Assembly: GCA_031253755.1 (NCBI GenBank)
Contig: JAIRVT010000054.1
Span: forward strand, 1 to 64,000
Reading direction: 5' to 3'
DNA length: 64,000 nt
Source of the DNA: Enterobacteriaceae bacterium
Lineage (GTDB): Bacteria > Pseudomonadota > Gammaproteobacteria > Enterobacterales > Enterobacteriaceae
A program made the position numbers and the translations under genes. This document shows, piece by piece, positions 47,667 through 56,749 of this stretch; positions within the stretch are counted from its first letter, which is position 1, and each line of letters starts with the position of its first letter. A model generated the notes under the pieces. The model was given only the letters and a program-made list of their open reading frames with translations. It was not told the DNA's origin and made no database searches.

Positions 47667-48650
47667 ATGAGCGGGTGGCAAAAACTAAGAATCGACCCTT
47701 TTCTGTTAACACTGGTTACCGTGGTTATCATTGCCTCGCTTTTTCCCTGTGAAGGCGAGGTTAAGACCGTGTTCCAATATTTGACCACTGCGGCTATCGC
47801 ATTGCTGTTCTTTATGCATGGTGCCAAACTTTCCCGCGACGCGGTGCTGGCGGGAATAAGACACTGGCGCCTGCATTTAGTGATTTTTCTCAGCACCTTT
47901 GCGTTATTCCCCATATTGGGTATGGGATTACATTTCATTGTACCGCAATGGATATCCCCAACTGTTTACATGGGGTTTTTATACCTTTGTGTGTTACCGG
48001 CCACGGTGCAATCCGCCATTGCGTTTACTTCCGTTGCCAAAGGGAACGTTTCTGCGGCGATATGCAGTGCCTCGGCCTCCAGTATGCTGGGGGTATTTCT
48101 TTCGCCGTTATTGGTTAGTCTTTTGATTCAGACTCAAGAAAGCGGGGCGCATCCTGATGCGTGGCAAGGAATAAAAGATATTATTTTGCAATTGATGGTG
48201 CCTTTTATTGTCGGCCATCTATCACGTCCACTGATTGTCGGTTGGGTGGAAAAGCATAAAAAATTAGTCAATATGACAGACCGTTCCTCTATTTTGCTGG
48301 TGGTTTATGTCGCTTTCAGTGAAGCCGTTGTGGAAGGGATCTGGCATAAAATTGATGCTGTTTCGTTGGTCATGATTGGTATTGTCTGCTGTATTCTGCT
48401 CGCACTGGTGCTGACCATTAATATCTACAGTGCCCGTTTACTTGGGTTCAACAAAGAAGATGAAATTACGATAGTCTTTTGTGGCTCGAAGAAAAGCCTC
48501 GCGAATGGCGTGCCGATGGCGAATGTCTTATTTCCGGCGGCCATGGTCGGTATCATGTTGTTACCCTTGATGATCTTCCATCAAATCCAGTTGATGGTTT
48601 GTGCTGTACTGGCCAATCGCTATGCGAGGCGTGCAAAAAAAGCAGAGTGA
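47667..48650 (+). CDS. YfeH-like bile acid:sodium symporter family transporter
   Basis: This 327-aa inner-membrane protein has about ten helices. It resembles E. coli YfeH: DPFLLTLVTVVIIASLFPC, AIALLFFMHGAKLSRDAVLAG, LPATVQSAIAFTSVAKGNVSAAICSASASSMLG and CGSKKSLANGVPMANVLFP. Family members take up bile acids or other organic anions with sodium. The substrate here is unknown. It follows ydgJ by 34 bp on the same strand and may be co-transcribed. A bidirectional terminator follows. Confidence 0.88.
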   Translation: MSGWQKLRIDPFLLTLVTVVIIASLFPCEGEVKTVFQYLTTAAIALLFFMHGAKLSRDAVLAGIRHWRLHLVIFLSTFALFPILGMGLHFIVPQWISPTVYMGFLYLCVLPATVQSAIAFTSVAKGNVSAAICSASASSMLGVFLSPLLVSLLIQTQESGAHPDAWQGIKDIILQLMVPFIVGHLSRPLIVGWVEKHKKLVNMTDRSSILLVVYVAFSEAVVEGIWHKIDAVSLVMIGIVCCILLALVLTINIYSARLLGFNKEDEITIVFCGSKKSLANGVPMANVLFPAAMVGIMLLPLMIFHQIQLMVCAVLANRYARRAKKAE

Positions 48651-48669
48651 TGGGTACTTCTCTGCTTTT
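48635..48669. terminator. Bidirectional terminator between the YfeH-like gene and add
   Basis: AAGCAGAG / CTCTGCTT (48640-48647, 48660-48667) has a run of As before and Ts after. It overlaps the stop of the transporter gene. Confidence 0.8.
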
Positions 48670-48693
48670 AAGACCACGATTTATCAGTAACTG

Positions 48694-49695
48694 TTAGCGG
48701 TTTGCCGCTTTGTCTCTCAATGCCTGTTTTTCTGTCTCGCTGAGAAATGCGGTTTCCAGACCATTCATTTGCGCCTGCCGAATTTGTTCCGGTGACAATC
48801 CTGCGGCGGGTGCTGCCACGTTGTATTCATGGCGGATTTCAATGCCTTCAACCGCCGGATCATCGGTATTGATGGTAGCCAGAATTCCATGCTCAAGGAG
48901 TTTTTTCAGTGGATGCGCTGATAATGAGCTGACGGTACTGGTTTGCAGGTTTGATGTCAGGCAGGACTCAATACCAATGCGATGCTCTGCCAGATAATCC
49001 ATCAATGCCGGATCGGTAATGGCCTTAACGCCATGACCAATTCGGGTTGCGCCCAATTCACGGATCGCGTGCCAAATGCTTTCTGCACCAGCGGCTTCCC
49101 CTGCATGTACGCTGATGTTCCAGCCTGCATCACGAGCTTGATGGAAGTGCTGTTCAAACAGGTGTCCGGGGAAACCCAGTTCATCGCCAGCCAAATCCAT
49201 GGCAGTAATATGCTGCCTGTGAGCGAGTAAACCGGCCAATTCCTGATAACAGGCTTTTTCACCGAATGTGCGGCTCAGAATACCCATCAGACGGATCTGG
49301 ATATCGTGTTGTTGCAGGGCGGAATGAATGCCATCAATCACCGCTTCCACAACACCTTCAACAGGAAGCTGATGTTTCATTGCCATGTAATAAGGTGAGA
49401 AACGCAGTTCGGCATAATCCAGCCCGGCATTGGCCGCATCTTCTACGTTTTCTATGGCAACCCGGCGGCAGGCATCTAAATCAGCCAGTACAGCAACGCC
49501 CCAATCGAGTTTTTGCAGAAAACCGACAAGTGTGGGTTCATTTTCAATAATCTGAACATGAGGACGCAGGGTTTCCAGATTATCAGCAGGCAGGGCAATA
49601 TTGTGCTGGCGGCCAAGATCCAGAATGGTTTCAGGGCGGATGTTACCATCAAGATGGCGGTGTAAATCAGTGAGCGGAAGCCGTGTATCAATCAT
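48694..49695 (-). CDS. add: Adenosine deaminase
   Basis: Add converts (deoxy)adenosine to (deoxy)inosine in purine salvage. The 333-aa TIM barrel has the zinc ligands in [12 protein letters not shown] and [15 protein letters not shown], the catalytic Glu in the same stretch, RIGHGVKAI and [11 protein letters not shown]. It is of normal E. coli length. It runs convergent with the YfeH-like gene and lies next to ydgA. Confidence 0.96.
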   Translation of the reverse strand: MIDTRLPLTDLHRHLDGNIRPETILDLGRQHNIALPADNLETLRPHVQIIENEPTLVGFLQKLDWGVAVLADLDACRRVAIENVEDAANAGLDYAELRFSPYYMAMKHQLPVEGVVEAVIDGIHSALQQHDIQIRLMGILSRTFGEKACYQELAGLLAHRQHITAMDLAGDELGFPGHLFEQHFHQARDAGWNISVHAGEAAGAESIWHAIRELGATRIGHGVKAITDPALMDYLAEHRIGIESCLTSNLQTSTVSSLSAHPLKKLLEHGILATINTDDPAVEGIEIRHEYNVAAPAAGLSPEQIRQAQMNGLETAFLSETEKQALRDKAANR

Positions 49696-49744
49696 TTTTC
49701 ATCCTTTTTATTACATTATTAATAAGCACATCTCAAAAATATAC

Positions 49745-49772
49745 AAAAAAGCCAGTCAACGCATTGACTGGC
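49745..49772 (-). terminator. Rho-independent terminator of ydgA
   Basis: On the minus strand, GCCAGTCAA / TTGACTGGC (49764-49772 and 49751-49759) is followed by TTTTTTG. Confidence 0.85.
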
Positions 49773-49773
49773 A

Positions 49774-49818
49774 ATGAAAGTACGATCTATGAAAGTTCAA
49801 TCTATGAAAGTACGTTCA
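49774..49818 (-). repeat. Three 15-bp tandem repeats after ydgA
   Basis: ATGAAAGTACGATCT, ATGAAAGTTCAATCT and ATGAAAGTACGTTCA lie head-to-tail in the ydgA 3' untranslated region. Confidence 0.8.
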
Positions 49819-49825
49819 GAGAACC

Positions 49826-51463
49826 TTATTCAGCAGCAGGTTCAGCGTCATTATCCTGCTGATTATCAGAATCGGTAAGGTGATGATCAAGCAGGAATTG
49901 ATGCAGATCCGATTCCTTGCCATTGAGCGTCACTTTGTCTTTGGCGTAGTTGAGATTCAGGCCAATAGCGTTTTCGGTATCGTTTACGATGCCAAACCCG
50001 GCACCTTGGGCGGCCATAAATTGTACCTGCATATTAGCCATTTTTTCCGCTTGCGCTTTATCCTTACCTGAAAGTTCATCTGATTTAACGATCTGTTCGA
50101 TCAGCATAGGTTTGGATAATTTGACATCAAGTGACAGTTCTTTAACCAGATCACGGATCTTATTTTCTGTTTTCAGATGCTTAATGGTGTTCAGATCTTC
50201 AGGTATGTTTTGTAGAGAAATCTTAAAGTTTACGCTGCTTTCGCCTTTACTGTTTTTCCAGCTCAGTGGCGCAATACTGAATTGCGGGTTATTTTTCAGC
50301 AGGATTGGCAGGTTGCTGTAGATGGTCTCTGAAAACGTATCGGTGGGAAGCCCTGTCATTTTATCGGCAATGAAACTTTCTGCCGCAGCACTGTATGCTT
50401 GCAGGAAATCCTGCACGGATTTTCCATCCAGATTATTGGCATTCAATGCAAGCTTTCCTGAACCTAAATCCAGATTGTTGATTTTGATTCCGCCAATTTC
50501 ATAGGTAATACCAGTACTAACAGTATCTTTAGTTTCGCTGGTTTTGGACGATAATTTGAAATTTGACAGCAGGAAATTACCTTCAGTTGGCCCCATGCCT
50601 TTGCCGGAAATTTCATCAACGGTAAAGCTTTGTTCGCCGGGATAGGAATCAAATTGGCCTTTTTGGGTATTATCAATATTGAGGTTAACGCCTTTTAACG
50701 TCATTTCACGTTTTTCATTGACTAAATTGATTTTAAATTCATCACCTTTCACTTTTAAGGTGATTTCATTTAAATGATTGCTATCAAGCTTCACTTTTCC
50801 ATCGATTTTAGTCGCGGCAATTTTCGTTACATCACCATTTTTTTCGGTGATAGTTAATCCGTTACTGTCTAAACCAAATGCAACACCATCGATTTTTTTG
50901 CGATTTGCCAGTGTGATATCGGCGCTGATGTTAGCGCCAGAAAAACTCAGCTTACTTCCATCTTCTTTGTCAGTATATTCCACTGGGATCAGGCTGATAT
51001 TGGTCGAAGTATCACCGCTGTAACCCACAGTCGTATCAATGTTAAACAGTGACTTGCCGCCGGTAATGTCAAACAGTTCTTTTAGTTCAGCATCTTGTTC
51101 TAATTCTGAGTTAACAGAAAGCAGTTTAGGAAACAGGCTGAATGTTGGGAACGGGCCATGTTTGATGTGCGATTTCAACACAACTTTTTCGATGTTTTCG
51201 ATCTTTTCATTCTTTTCGTTCGGGTTACCCGCCGTTTCTGCTTTTTTTGTCTTTGACACGATCAGGCGGACGTCAGAACTAAAGATACCGCGCTGAAAAT
51301 CTTTTGCCTGAATGGCAACATTATTACCTGCGAGCTTGGTATTTAATTTCTGGATGTCACCATCCAAGCGAGATTCAATTTGTTTGCCTGTATACCAGGA
51401 CGCACCTGTCCAAACTGCACCCAAAGCAACGATAACACCAACAGCGACTTGCGATTTTTTCAT
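49826..51463 (-). CDS. ydgA: YdgA family protein (DUF945)
   Basis: This 545-aa protein has an N-terminal membrane anchor (VAVGVIVALGAVWTGASWY), then a long periplasmic region of mostly beta strands typical of the DUF945/YdgA family. E. coli YdgA is 502 aa. Its role is not fully known; it is an envelope protein with a crystal-like dimeric fold reported for relatives. ATG 51463 is used (MKKSQVAVGV). The open frame to 51490 is not supported. It lies between add and manA. Confidence 0.9.
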   Translation of the reverse strand: MKKSQVAVGVIVALGAVWTGASWYTGKQIESRLDGDIQKLNTKLAGNNVAIQAKDFQRGIFSSDVRLIVSKTKKAETAGNPNEKNEKIENIEKVVLKSHIKHGPFPTFSLFPKLLSVNSELEQDAELKELFDITGGKSLFNIDTTVGYSGDTSTNISLIPVEYTDKEDGSKLSFSGANISADITLANRKKIDGVAFGLDSNGLTITEKNGDVTKIAATKIDGKVKLDSNHLNEITLKVKGDEFKINLVNEKREMTLKGVNLNIDNTQKGQFDSYPGEQSFTVDEISGKGMGPTEGNFLLSNFKLSSKTSETKDTVSTGITYEIGGIKINNLDLGSGKLALNANNLDGKSVQDFLQAYSAAAESFIADKMTGLPTDTFSETIYSNLPILLKNNPQFSIAPLSWKNSKGESSVNFKISLQNIPEDLNTIKHLKTENKIRDLVKELSLDVKLSKPMLIEQIVKSDELSGKDKAQAEKMANMQVQFMAAQGAGFGIVNDTENAIGLNLNYAKDKVTLNGKESDLHQFLLDHHLTDSDNQQDNDAEPAAE

Positions 51464-51650
51464 GTGGAAATTCCATCCTTTTTTGCACATACAGCATCAT
51501 TGGCCTATGCGCCTTTGTCTTTATCAAAAACAGTGTCTTTGTGTAAAAATAGCCGTCAATTGTAGCGATTAATTAAGGCGTTTTTAATCATTTTTCCGTG
51601 ATAGTGCCACTCACAATGGATAAGAAATAGCATAACAGCATAAATTTAAA

Positions 51651-52841
51651 CTAGTTATTGGATACTCTGGCAACTTTTCCATTACCATGAAGAGTGACAA
51701 TCTTTTCTATTGCGGATAAGAAAACCGATTCACCCGCTGATACGATTAATGTTTGTTCGTCAGAGCTGATCGTTACCTTGCCTTCAACGCAAAACAGAAT
51801 TGATGCACTCTCGTTTTCCAATTCGATGACCTGCTCTGGCGAAACATAATCTGGCAAATCATAAATAGAAAAATTGAAATCATTGACAGGAACAGGGTAA
51901 TTCAGTGCGTCTTTTTCTTGCATTGGCAGCGTTAACAGGGTCTCGGCGGGTTTAGGTATAAAATCCAGATTGGCCATCAATTCGGCCACATCAATATGTT
52001 TGCTGGTCAGGCCTGCGCGCAAGACATTATCTGAATTGGCCATCACTTCCAGTGCAGAACCTTCAAGATAAGCATGTGGCGTGCGGGCATAGAGAAACAT
52101 CGCCTGACCGGGTTTTAGTTCCACGATATTCAGCAGGAGAGGCGTAAACAGGCCATTATCGTCAGGATAGAACTCAGTCATTTTCCTGATGGAATCCCAC
52201 GGCTCTCCCGGACGGCTATTCAAGGCCGATTTTAAGACAGCGATAGCTAAGCTTTTCTGCGGGCCCTGCATCGTCAGTAACTGAGAGAAAAGGAACGACA
52301 GACTTTGCTCAGTCGGATGCTGAATAAACGTTGGAATATCCGGATGGGCGTTGGCAACATAACTGAGGAGTTCGGCAATTTCCGCTAAGGGCCGGAAAGC
52401 ATTCATCGCCCGGAAAGGGGTCAATGCGTACACTAATTCAGGTTTATGGTTGTCATCCTTGTAGTTACGCTGCGGGGAACTCAGGGGAATGCCCGCAGCG
52501 TTTTCTTTCGCAAATCCCGCTTCTGCCGATGATTTATCAGGATGTACCTGAATGGAAAGCGGTTGTGCCGCACACAGCACTTTAAACAAAAAAGGCAACC
52601 GCTGGAACTGCATTGCGACTTTTTCACCCAGATATTTTTCCGGATTCTGGGCAATAAGCTGATTCAGGGCGATTATTTCCCCGGTTTCAGGAACCGCCAC
52701 TTGAGAGCTGCATTTCGGGTGTGCGCCCATCCAGAGTTCTGCCATCGGTTGATTATCCGGGTTTTCGATACCATAAATCTCAGTCATGGCGGTTTTGCTT
52801 CCCCAGTCATAATGTTGGATCTGGTTGGTCATTTTCAGCAT
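51651..52841 (-). CDS. manA: Mannose-6-phosphate isomerase
   Basis: ManA interconverts mannose-6-phosphate and fructose-6-phosphate. The 396-aa type I isomerase has the start MTNQIQHYDWGSKTAMTEIYGI, the metal-binding QVHPDK and HKPELVYALTPFRAMNAFRP, and PHAYLEGSALEVMANSDNVLRAGLT. ATG 52841 (MLKMTNQ) has CAGGAAG eight bases upstream; the frame to 52919 is unsupported. fumA, which separates manA and fumC in E. coli, is absent. Confidence 0.95.
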   Translation of the reverse strand: MLKMTNQIQHYDWGSKTAMTEIYGIENPDNQPMAELWMGAHPKCSSQVAVPETGEIIALNQLIAQNPEKYLGEKVAMQFQRLPFLFKVLCAAQPLSIQVHPDKSSAEAGFAKENAAGIPLSSPQRNYKDDNHKPELVYALTPFRAMNAFRPLAEIAELLSYVANAHPDIPTFIQHPTEQSLSFLFSQLLTMQGPQKSLAIAVLKSALNSRPGEPWDSIRKMTEFYPDDNGLFTPLLLNIVELKPGQAMFLYARTPHAYLEGSALEVMANSDNVLRAGLTSKHIDVAELMANLDFIPKPAETLLTLPMQEKDALNYPVPVNDFNFSIYDLPDYVSPEQVIELENESASILFCVEGKVTISSDEQTLIVSAGESVFLSAIEKIVTLHGNGKVARVSNN

Positions 52842-53085
52842 GGCAGGGCTTCCTGTAGTAAAGCTGTTCAAACAAAAAATAAAAAACACAAAATAGAAAA
52901 AAACAAGAGTGAAAGGCAAACTTATTTATATCACAACAATACAATAAACAGCGTCAGGTCGCATTATCGATAATAAATTTATGTCATTATAAAGAGATGC
53001 CGTTTAATTTATCTGCATTGTCAGGTGAGTTAGTAAAGTGTGTGTTCCGGCATCTTCAATTATTCTGTGTGCTAAGGAGATAGTA

Positions 53086-54480
53086 ATGGCAGCCACTCGC
53101 ATTGAAAAAGACTCAATGGGGCCTATCGAAGTACCTGCTGACCAATTATGGGGGGCGCAAACCCAGCGCTCACTGGAGCATTTCCGCATTTCTCAGGAAA
53201 AAATGCCTGTTGCATTGATTCAGGCTCTTGCGTTGACCAAACAGGCTGCGGCCGGTGTCAATATGGATCTGGGTCTCTTACCTAAGGAACGTGGTGACGC
53301 AATTATCGCTGCGGCGAAAGAGGTGTTGGAAGGTAAACACCCAACAGAATTCCCTCTTGCTATCTGGCAAACGGGTTCAGGCACTCAAAGCAACATGAAC
53401 ATGAACGAAGTGCTGGCGAACCGCGGTAGTGAGATCTTAGGTGGTCAAAGAGGTAACGAGCGCCTGATCCACCCGAATGACGATGTTAATAAAAGCCAAA
53501 GTTCCAATGACGTATTCCCGACTGCAATGCACGTTGCTGCTGTTATTGCACTGAATGAGCATCTGCTGCCGGAATTGAAAGTGCTGCAAAAAACACTGGC
53601 GGATAAAGCAGAAGCGTTTAGAGACATCGTAAAAATTGGCCGTACTCACCTGCAAGATGCGACACCGCTGACACTAGGTCAGGAAATTTCAGGCTGGGCC
53701 GCGATGTTGGCACACAATCTGAAACATATCGAGAACAGCATTCCTCATGTCTGTGAACTGGCTCTGGGAGGAACCGCAGTCGGTACCGGGCTGAATACTC
53801 ATCCTGAATACGCCGTTCGCGTTGCGAAAAAAATTGCTGAATTATCGGGTCAGCCTTTTGTTACTTCGCCAAATAAATTCGAAGCGCTGGGAACTTGTGA
53901 TGCACTGGTTCATTCCCACGGAGCATTGAAAGGTCTGGCTGCATCACTGATGAAAATTGCCAATGACGTTCGCTGGCTGGCTTCTGGTCCTCGTTGTGGA
54001 ATCGGTGAAATTGCGATCCCTGAAAATGAGCCGGGCAGCTCTATTATGCCGGGTAAAGTTAACCCGACCCAGTGTGAAGCAATGACTATGTTGTGTGCTC
54101 AGGTTATGGGTAACGATGTGGCGGTTAACATTGGTGGTGCATCCGGTAACTTTGAGCTTAACGTGTTCCGCCCGATGGTGATTCATAACTTCTTGCAATC
54201 TGTACGCCTGTTGGCGGATGGTATGCGCAGTTTTAATGAGCACTGTGCTATCGGTATTGAACCTAATCGTGATCGTATCAACCAATTGCTGAACGAATCT
54301 CTGATGCTGGTTACTGCTTTGAATACTCATATTGGTTATGACAAAGCGGCAGAAATCGCTAAAAAAGCACATAAAAATGGCCTGACTCTGAAACAGTCAG
54401 CTATGCAGCTTGGTTACCTGACCGAAGCAGAATTTGATGCCTGGGTTCGCCCGGAAGATATGGTTGGTAGCATGAAGTAA
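53086..54480 (+). CDS. fumC: Fumarate hydratase class II
   Basis: FumC hydrates fumarate to malate. It is iron-independent, stable and used under oxidative stress. The 464-aa protein has the family signature [16 protein letters not shown] with its catalytic Ser, [33 protein letters not shown] and [23 protein letters not shown] before ATG 53086 fixes the start. It is divergent from manA. A strong terminator follows, and tus is convergent. Confidence 0.97.
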   Translation: MAATRIEKDSMGPIEVPADQLWGAQTQRSLEHFRISQEKMPVALIQALALTKQAAAGVNMDLGLLPKERGDAIIAAAKEVLEGKHPTEFPLAIWQTGSGTQSNMNMNEVLANRGSEILGGQRGNERLIHPNDDVNKSQSSNDVFPTAMHVAAVIALNEHLLPELKVLQKTLADKAEAFRDIVKIGRTHLQDATPLTLGQEISGWAAMLAHNLKHIENSIPHVCELALGGTAVGTGLNTHPEYAVRVAKKIAELSGQPFVTSPNKFEALGTCDALVHSHGALKGLAASLMKIANDVRWLASGPRCGIGEIAIPENEPGSSIMPGKVNPTQCEAMTMLCAQVMGNDVAVNIGGASGNFELNVFRPMVIHNFLQSVRLLADGMRSFNEHCAIGIEPNRDRINQLLNESLMLVTALNTHIGYDKAAEIAKKAHKNGLTLKQSAMQLGYLTEAEFDAWVRPEDMVGSMK

Positions 54481-54513
54481 TTCTTGTTATCTGGCCTAAT
54501 ATTAGCAGATGCG

Positions 54514-54548
54514 AAACCGGAGAATTTTCCCTCCGGTTTTTTTATTTT
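54514..54548 (+). terminator. Rho-independent terminator of fumC
   Basis: AAACCGGAG / CTCCGGTTT (54514-54522, 54531-54539) is followed by a run of Ts. Confidence 0.88.
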
Positions 54549-54613
54549 TGTTATTTAATGCACTGTTTAGTTATTCACTAAATGACATTTAATCTTTTTA
54601 TCCAAGACATTGT

Positions 54614-55540
54614 TTACACTTCACGATAAAGGTGTAAACGCGGGATCACCAGCTCAAGGGGTTGAGCTTTCGGTTTGTGGCGGTACTTGATGGTATTGGC
54701 ATTGTAGTCAGATAACGAACCCATTTTGGGTTGAATTCCGCTATCTTCGGTATAAAAAGCAATAATTGGCAGAGGGCAGGCGTATTGCACCTGTTTTTGT
54801 AGCTCTGAATACCAAACGCGGGCGATAGGCTGCACTTTTACGGGGCGTTTAATTTTCAAAATAACATCATCGGGTAACTTTTTGATATCCGTAATTTCTA
54901 ATGCAACCAATGCTGCCCATTGATCGCTGGAGTAGGGAGGAACAGCGCGTCCGGCATTATAACTTTTTTCCAGCCGTTCAAGAATTTGCTGCTTTGTTAC
55001 TTTATTAATAATATTTTTATTGGCCCAACCAAAGTTGATCGTATCTGGATTGATGAGAGGCGTAATGGTGCGATAGGCGTTTAAGGTAATTAGGCCGCGC
55101 AAGTGATTATGCACGAACTCAAAGCGTTGTTCTTTATTGATCCCCGATTCTTTAGTCACGATATTTTCCAGCTCAGCTTTGAGTTGATTAACTTCATCAA
55201 TGACACTCATTGCGGCTTTATATTGCTGGTGGGTGACTGAAAAACACAGGGCTCCCGGCAACCGGCTTGCCGCTTTGCTGCTGATATTAGGGGCGTTATG
55301 GTGTATGAATAGTTTCTGATAAAACCTCAATCCTAGATCCAGCGCGTCATCACCATAGAGTGGAGTGACATGAATTTCAGTCAGTTGCTCGTGTTCTGCG
55401 CCTTTTTCAATTTGAGGTAATTGGAATGCCTTGGCATCAATAAGCGAATACGTCATCAACAATTCAATCAATTCCGCCAGTTTGACCTCTTGTTTTTTAA
55501 AACAAGAGGTCAGTGATTCTATTGAAAGATATTTACTCAT
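54614..55540 (-). CDS. tus: DNA replication terminus site-binding protein Tus
   Basis: Tus binds Ter sites and stops replication forks from one direction. The 308-aa protein matches the family: MSKYLSIESL at the start, LPGALCFSVT, NHLRGLITLNAYR near the middle, IKRPVKVQPIARVWYSELQKQVQYACPLPI and IPRLHLYREV at the C-terminus. It lies downstream of fumC, convergent, as in E. coli. A Ter site lies about 45 bp upstream of its start and probably mediates autorepression. Confidence 0.96.
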   Translation of the reverse strand: MSKYLSIESLTSCFKKQEVKLAELIELLMTYSLIDAKAFQLPQIEKGAEHEQLTEIHVTPLYGDDALDLGLRFYQKLFIHHNAPNISSKAASRLPGALCFSVTHQQYKAAMSVIDEVNQLKAELENIVTKESGINKEQRFEFVHNHLRGLITLNAYRTITPLINPDTINFGWANKNIINKVTKQQILERLEKSYNAGRAVPPYSSDQWAALVALEITDIKKLPDDVILKIKRPVKVQPIARVWYSELQKQVQYACPLPIIAFYTEDSGIQPKMGSLSDYNANTIKYRHKPKAQPLELVIPRLHLYREV

Positions 55541-55888
55541 ATTTTATCGCTCTGGGTAATCGGTTACATGAAACCTCACTAATTTAGTTACAACATACTT
55601 TTTTCTAAAAAAGAAAACCAGCGAAAATCTTAAACATAACAGTAAATAAAGCAAAATAAGACAAAAAAGGGATTAGTTGCTGAAAAAGCCTATTGCTAAA
55701 AATTTATATATTGTGATAAAAATGTATCCGTTGCCTTCCCAGCAGCCTTTTTATTGGCTACGTTCGCTCATTCCGGTCGCTATAGTCATAAACATAGAAT
55801 TTTACCTATGGTTGTTGTTCTTTTTCTTGTAATGAGAAAAAGATATAACTTTGCTGATTACGCTAACTTTACATAAGGTTGGTTTAAT
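55541..55888. other. tus divergent spacer
   Basis: About 350 bp holds the Ter site near the tus start. A CAGCAGCC and GGCTACGTTCGCTCA element (55738-55770) is related to GGCTGCGTTCGCTCA at 5514-5528. The rest is the promoter region of the IprA-like gene. No reading frame is credible. Confidence 0.5.
55583..55600 (-). other. Ter site (Tus-binding replication terminator)
   Basis: On the minus strand the sequence AAGTATGTTGTAACTAAA matches the E. coli Ter consensus (AGnATGTTGTAACTAA) at every fixed position, including the G-C pair needed for the locked complex. By the accepted orientation, forks moving from higher to lower coordinates would be stopped. It lies in the tus promoter, like E. coli TerB. 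Confidence 0.93.
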
Positions 55889-56521
55889 ATGAATAAATTA
55901 ATTAAGCCAGAAAATTCTTTTGCGAAAGTTGTTGATACATTATTACCTTATTCAGAATTAATCTCGGTCGATTTACCCACTCAAGGCACAATGATTAAAG
56001 TTGAACGCGAATTTGCCAAATTTTTTTTGTTAGAGCAGGGGTATGTCAATATACGCAGACTTAATGATAATTTAATTATTGCGACTTTTTTTTCGCCCTA
56101 TATTTTAGGATTATCATTCTATTCCGGTGCAGAGGCTTATTATTCCATTGAGCTTGGTCCTGATTGTAAAATACACCAAATCCCTCGTATTAAGGCATTG
56201 AATGCGATAAAAAAACACGATTTATACAGAGAATGGATGAGAATTGTTTCATATAAAATGGCTTTCTTATATGCCAGAGATATCAGCATACTCCGACATA
56301 GCGCCAAGGATATTGTCTGTTGTCTATTATCCCGGCTTATCAGTTTACCCGCTGAGTTCAGGGAAAATATATCCGTAATAAAATATATAGAACAACGATG
56401 TACGCTTTCGCGCAGTTGTATACAACGTATATTGTTCTCATTGAAAAAAGATAAACATATCGAAATTACAGATGGCTATTTAATAAAGGTTATTTCATTA
56501 CCAATAGAATCGTATTATTAA
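55889..56521 (+). CDS. IprA/YaiV-like Crp-Fnr family transcriptional regulator
   Basis: This 210-aa protein has an N-terminal cyclic-nucleotide-binding-like beta-roll (residues ~15-110) and a C-terminal HTH (CTLSRSCIQRILFSLKKDKHIEI). This is the layout of the YaiV/IprA group, in which the ligand-binding residues of Crp are not conserved. Those relatives affect oxidative stress and virulence in Salmonella. GC content is lower than that of neighbours. It is divergent from tus and may be a lineage-specific insertion, since E. coli has no such gene here. The target genes are unknown. Confidence 0.72.
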   Translation: MNKLIKPENSFAKVVDTLLPYSELISVDLPTQGTMIKVEREFAKFFLLEQGYVNIRRLNDNLIIATFFSPYILGLSFYSGAEAYYSIELGPDCKIHQIPRIKALNAIKKHDLYREWMRIVSYKMAFLYARDISILRHSAKDIVCCLLSRLISLPAEFRENISVIKYIEQRCTLSRSCIQRILFSLKKDKHIEITDGYLIKVISLPIESYY

Positions 56522-56749
56522 TAACTAATCACATATTATCTTTCATCTTATCTCATTAATTTTAATCTCTGCCTTTTCTCACTCGTTGGTTCTGTATAAA
56601 CAGTGATTAAAATTGTTAACCAAAAGTAACGAGCACGAGAAATTTGGGTGAAAGATCACATTTCTGCTTTAAATGGATATCATCTAATTTAAACAACGAC
56701 ATAATTGCTGCTAATTATTTAGAGGTGTGAATTAAATCGTGGGGGCGCA

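Noticed and set aside
49773-49820. CRISPR-like short repeats after ydgA
   Set aside because: The three 15-bp units are directly adjacent without spacers, so this is a simple tandem duplication.
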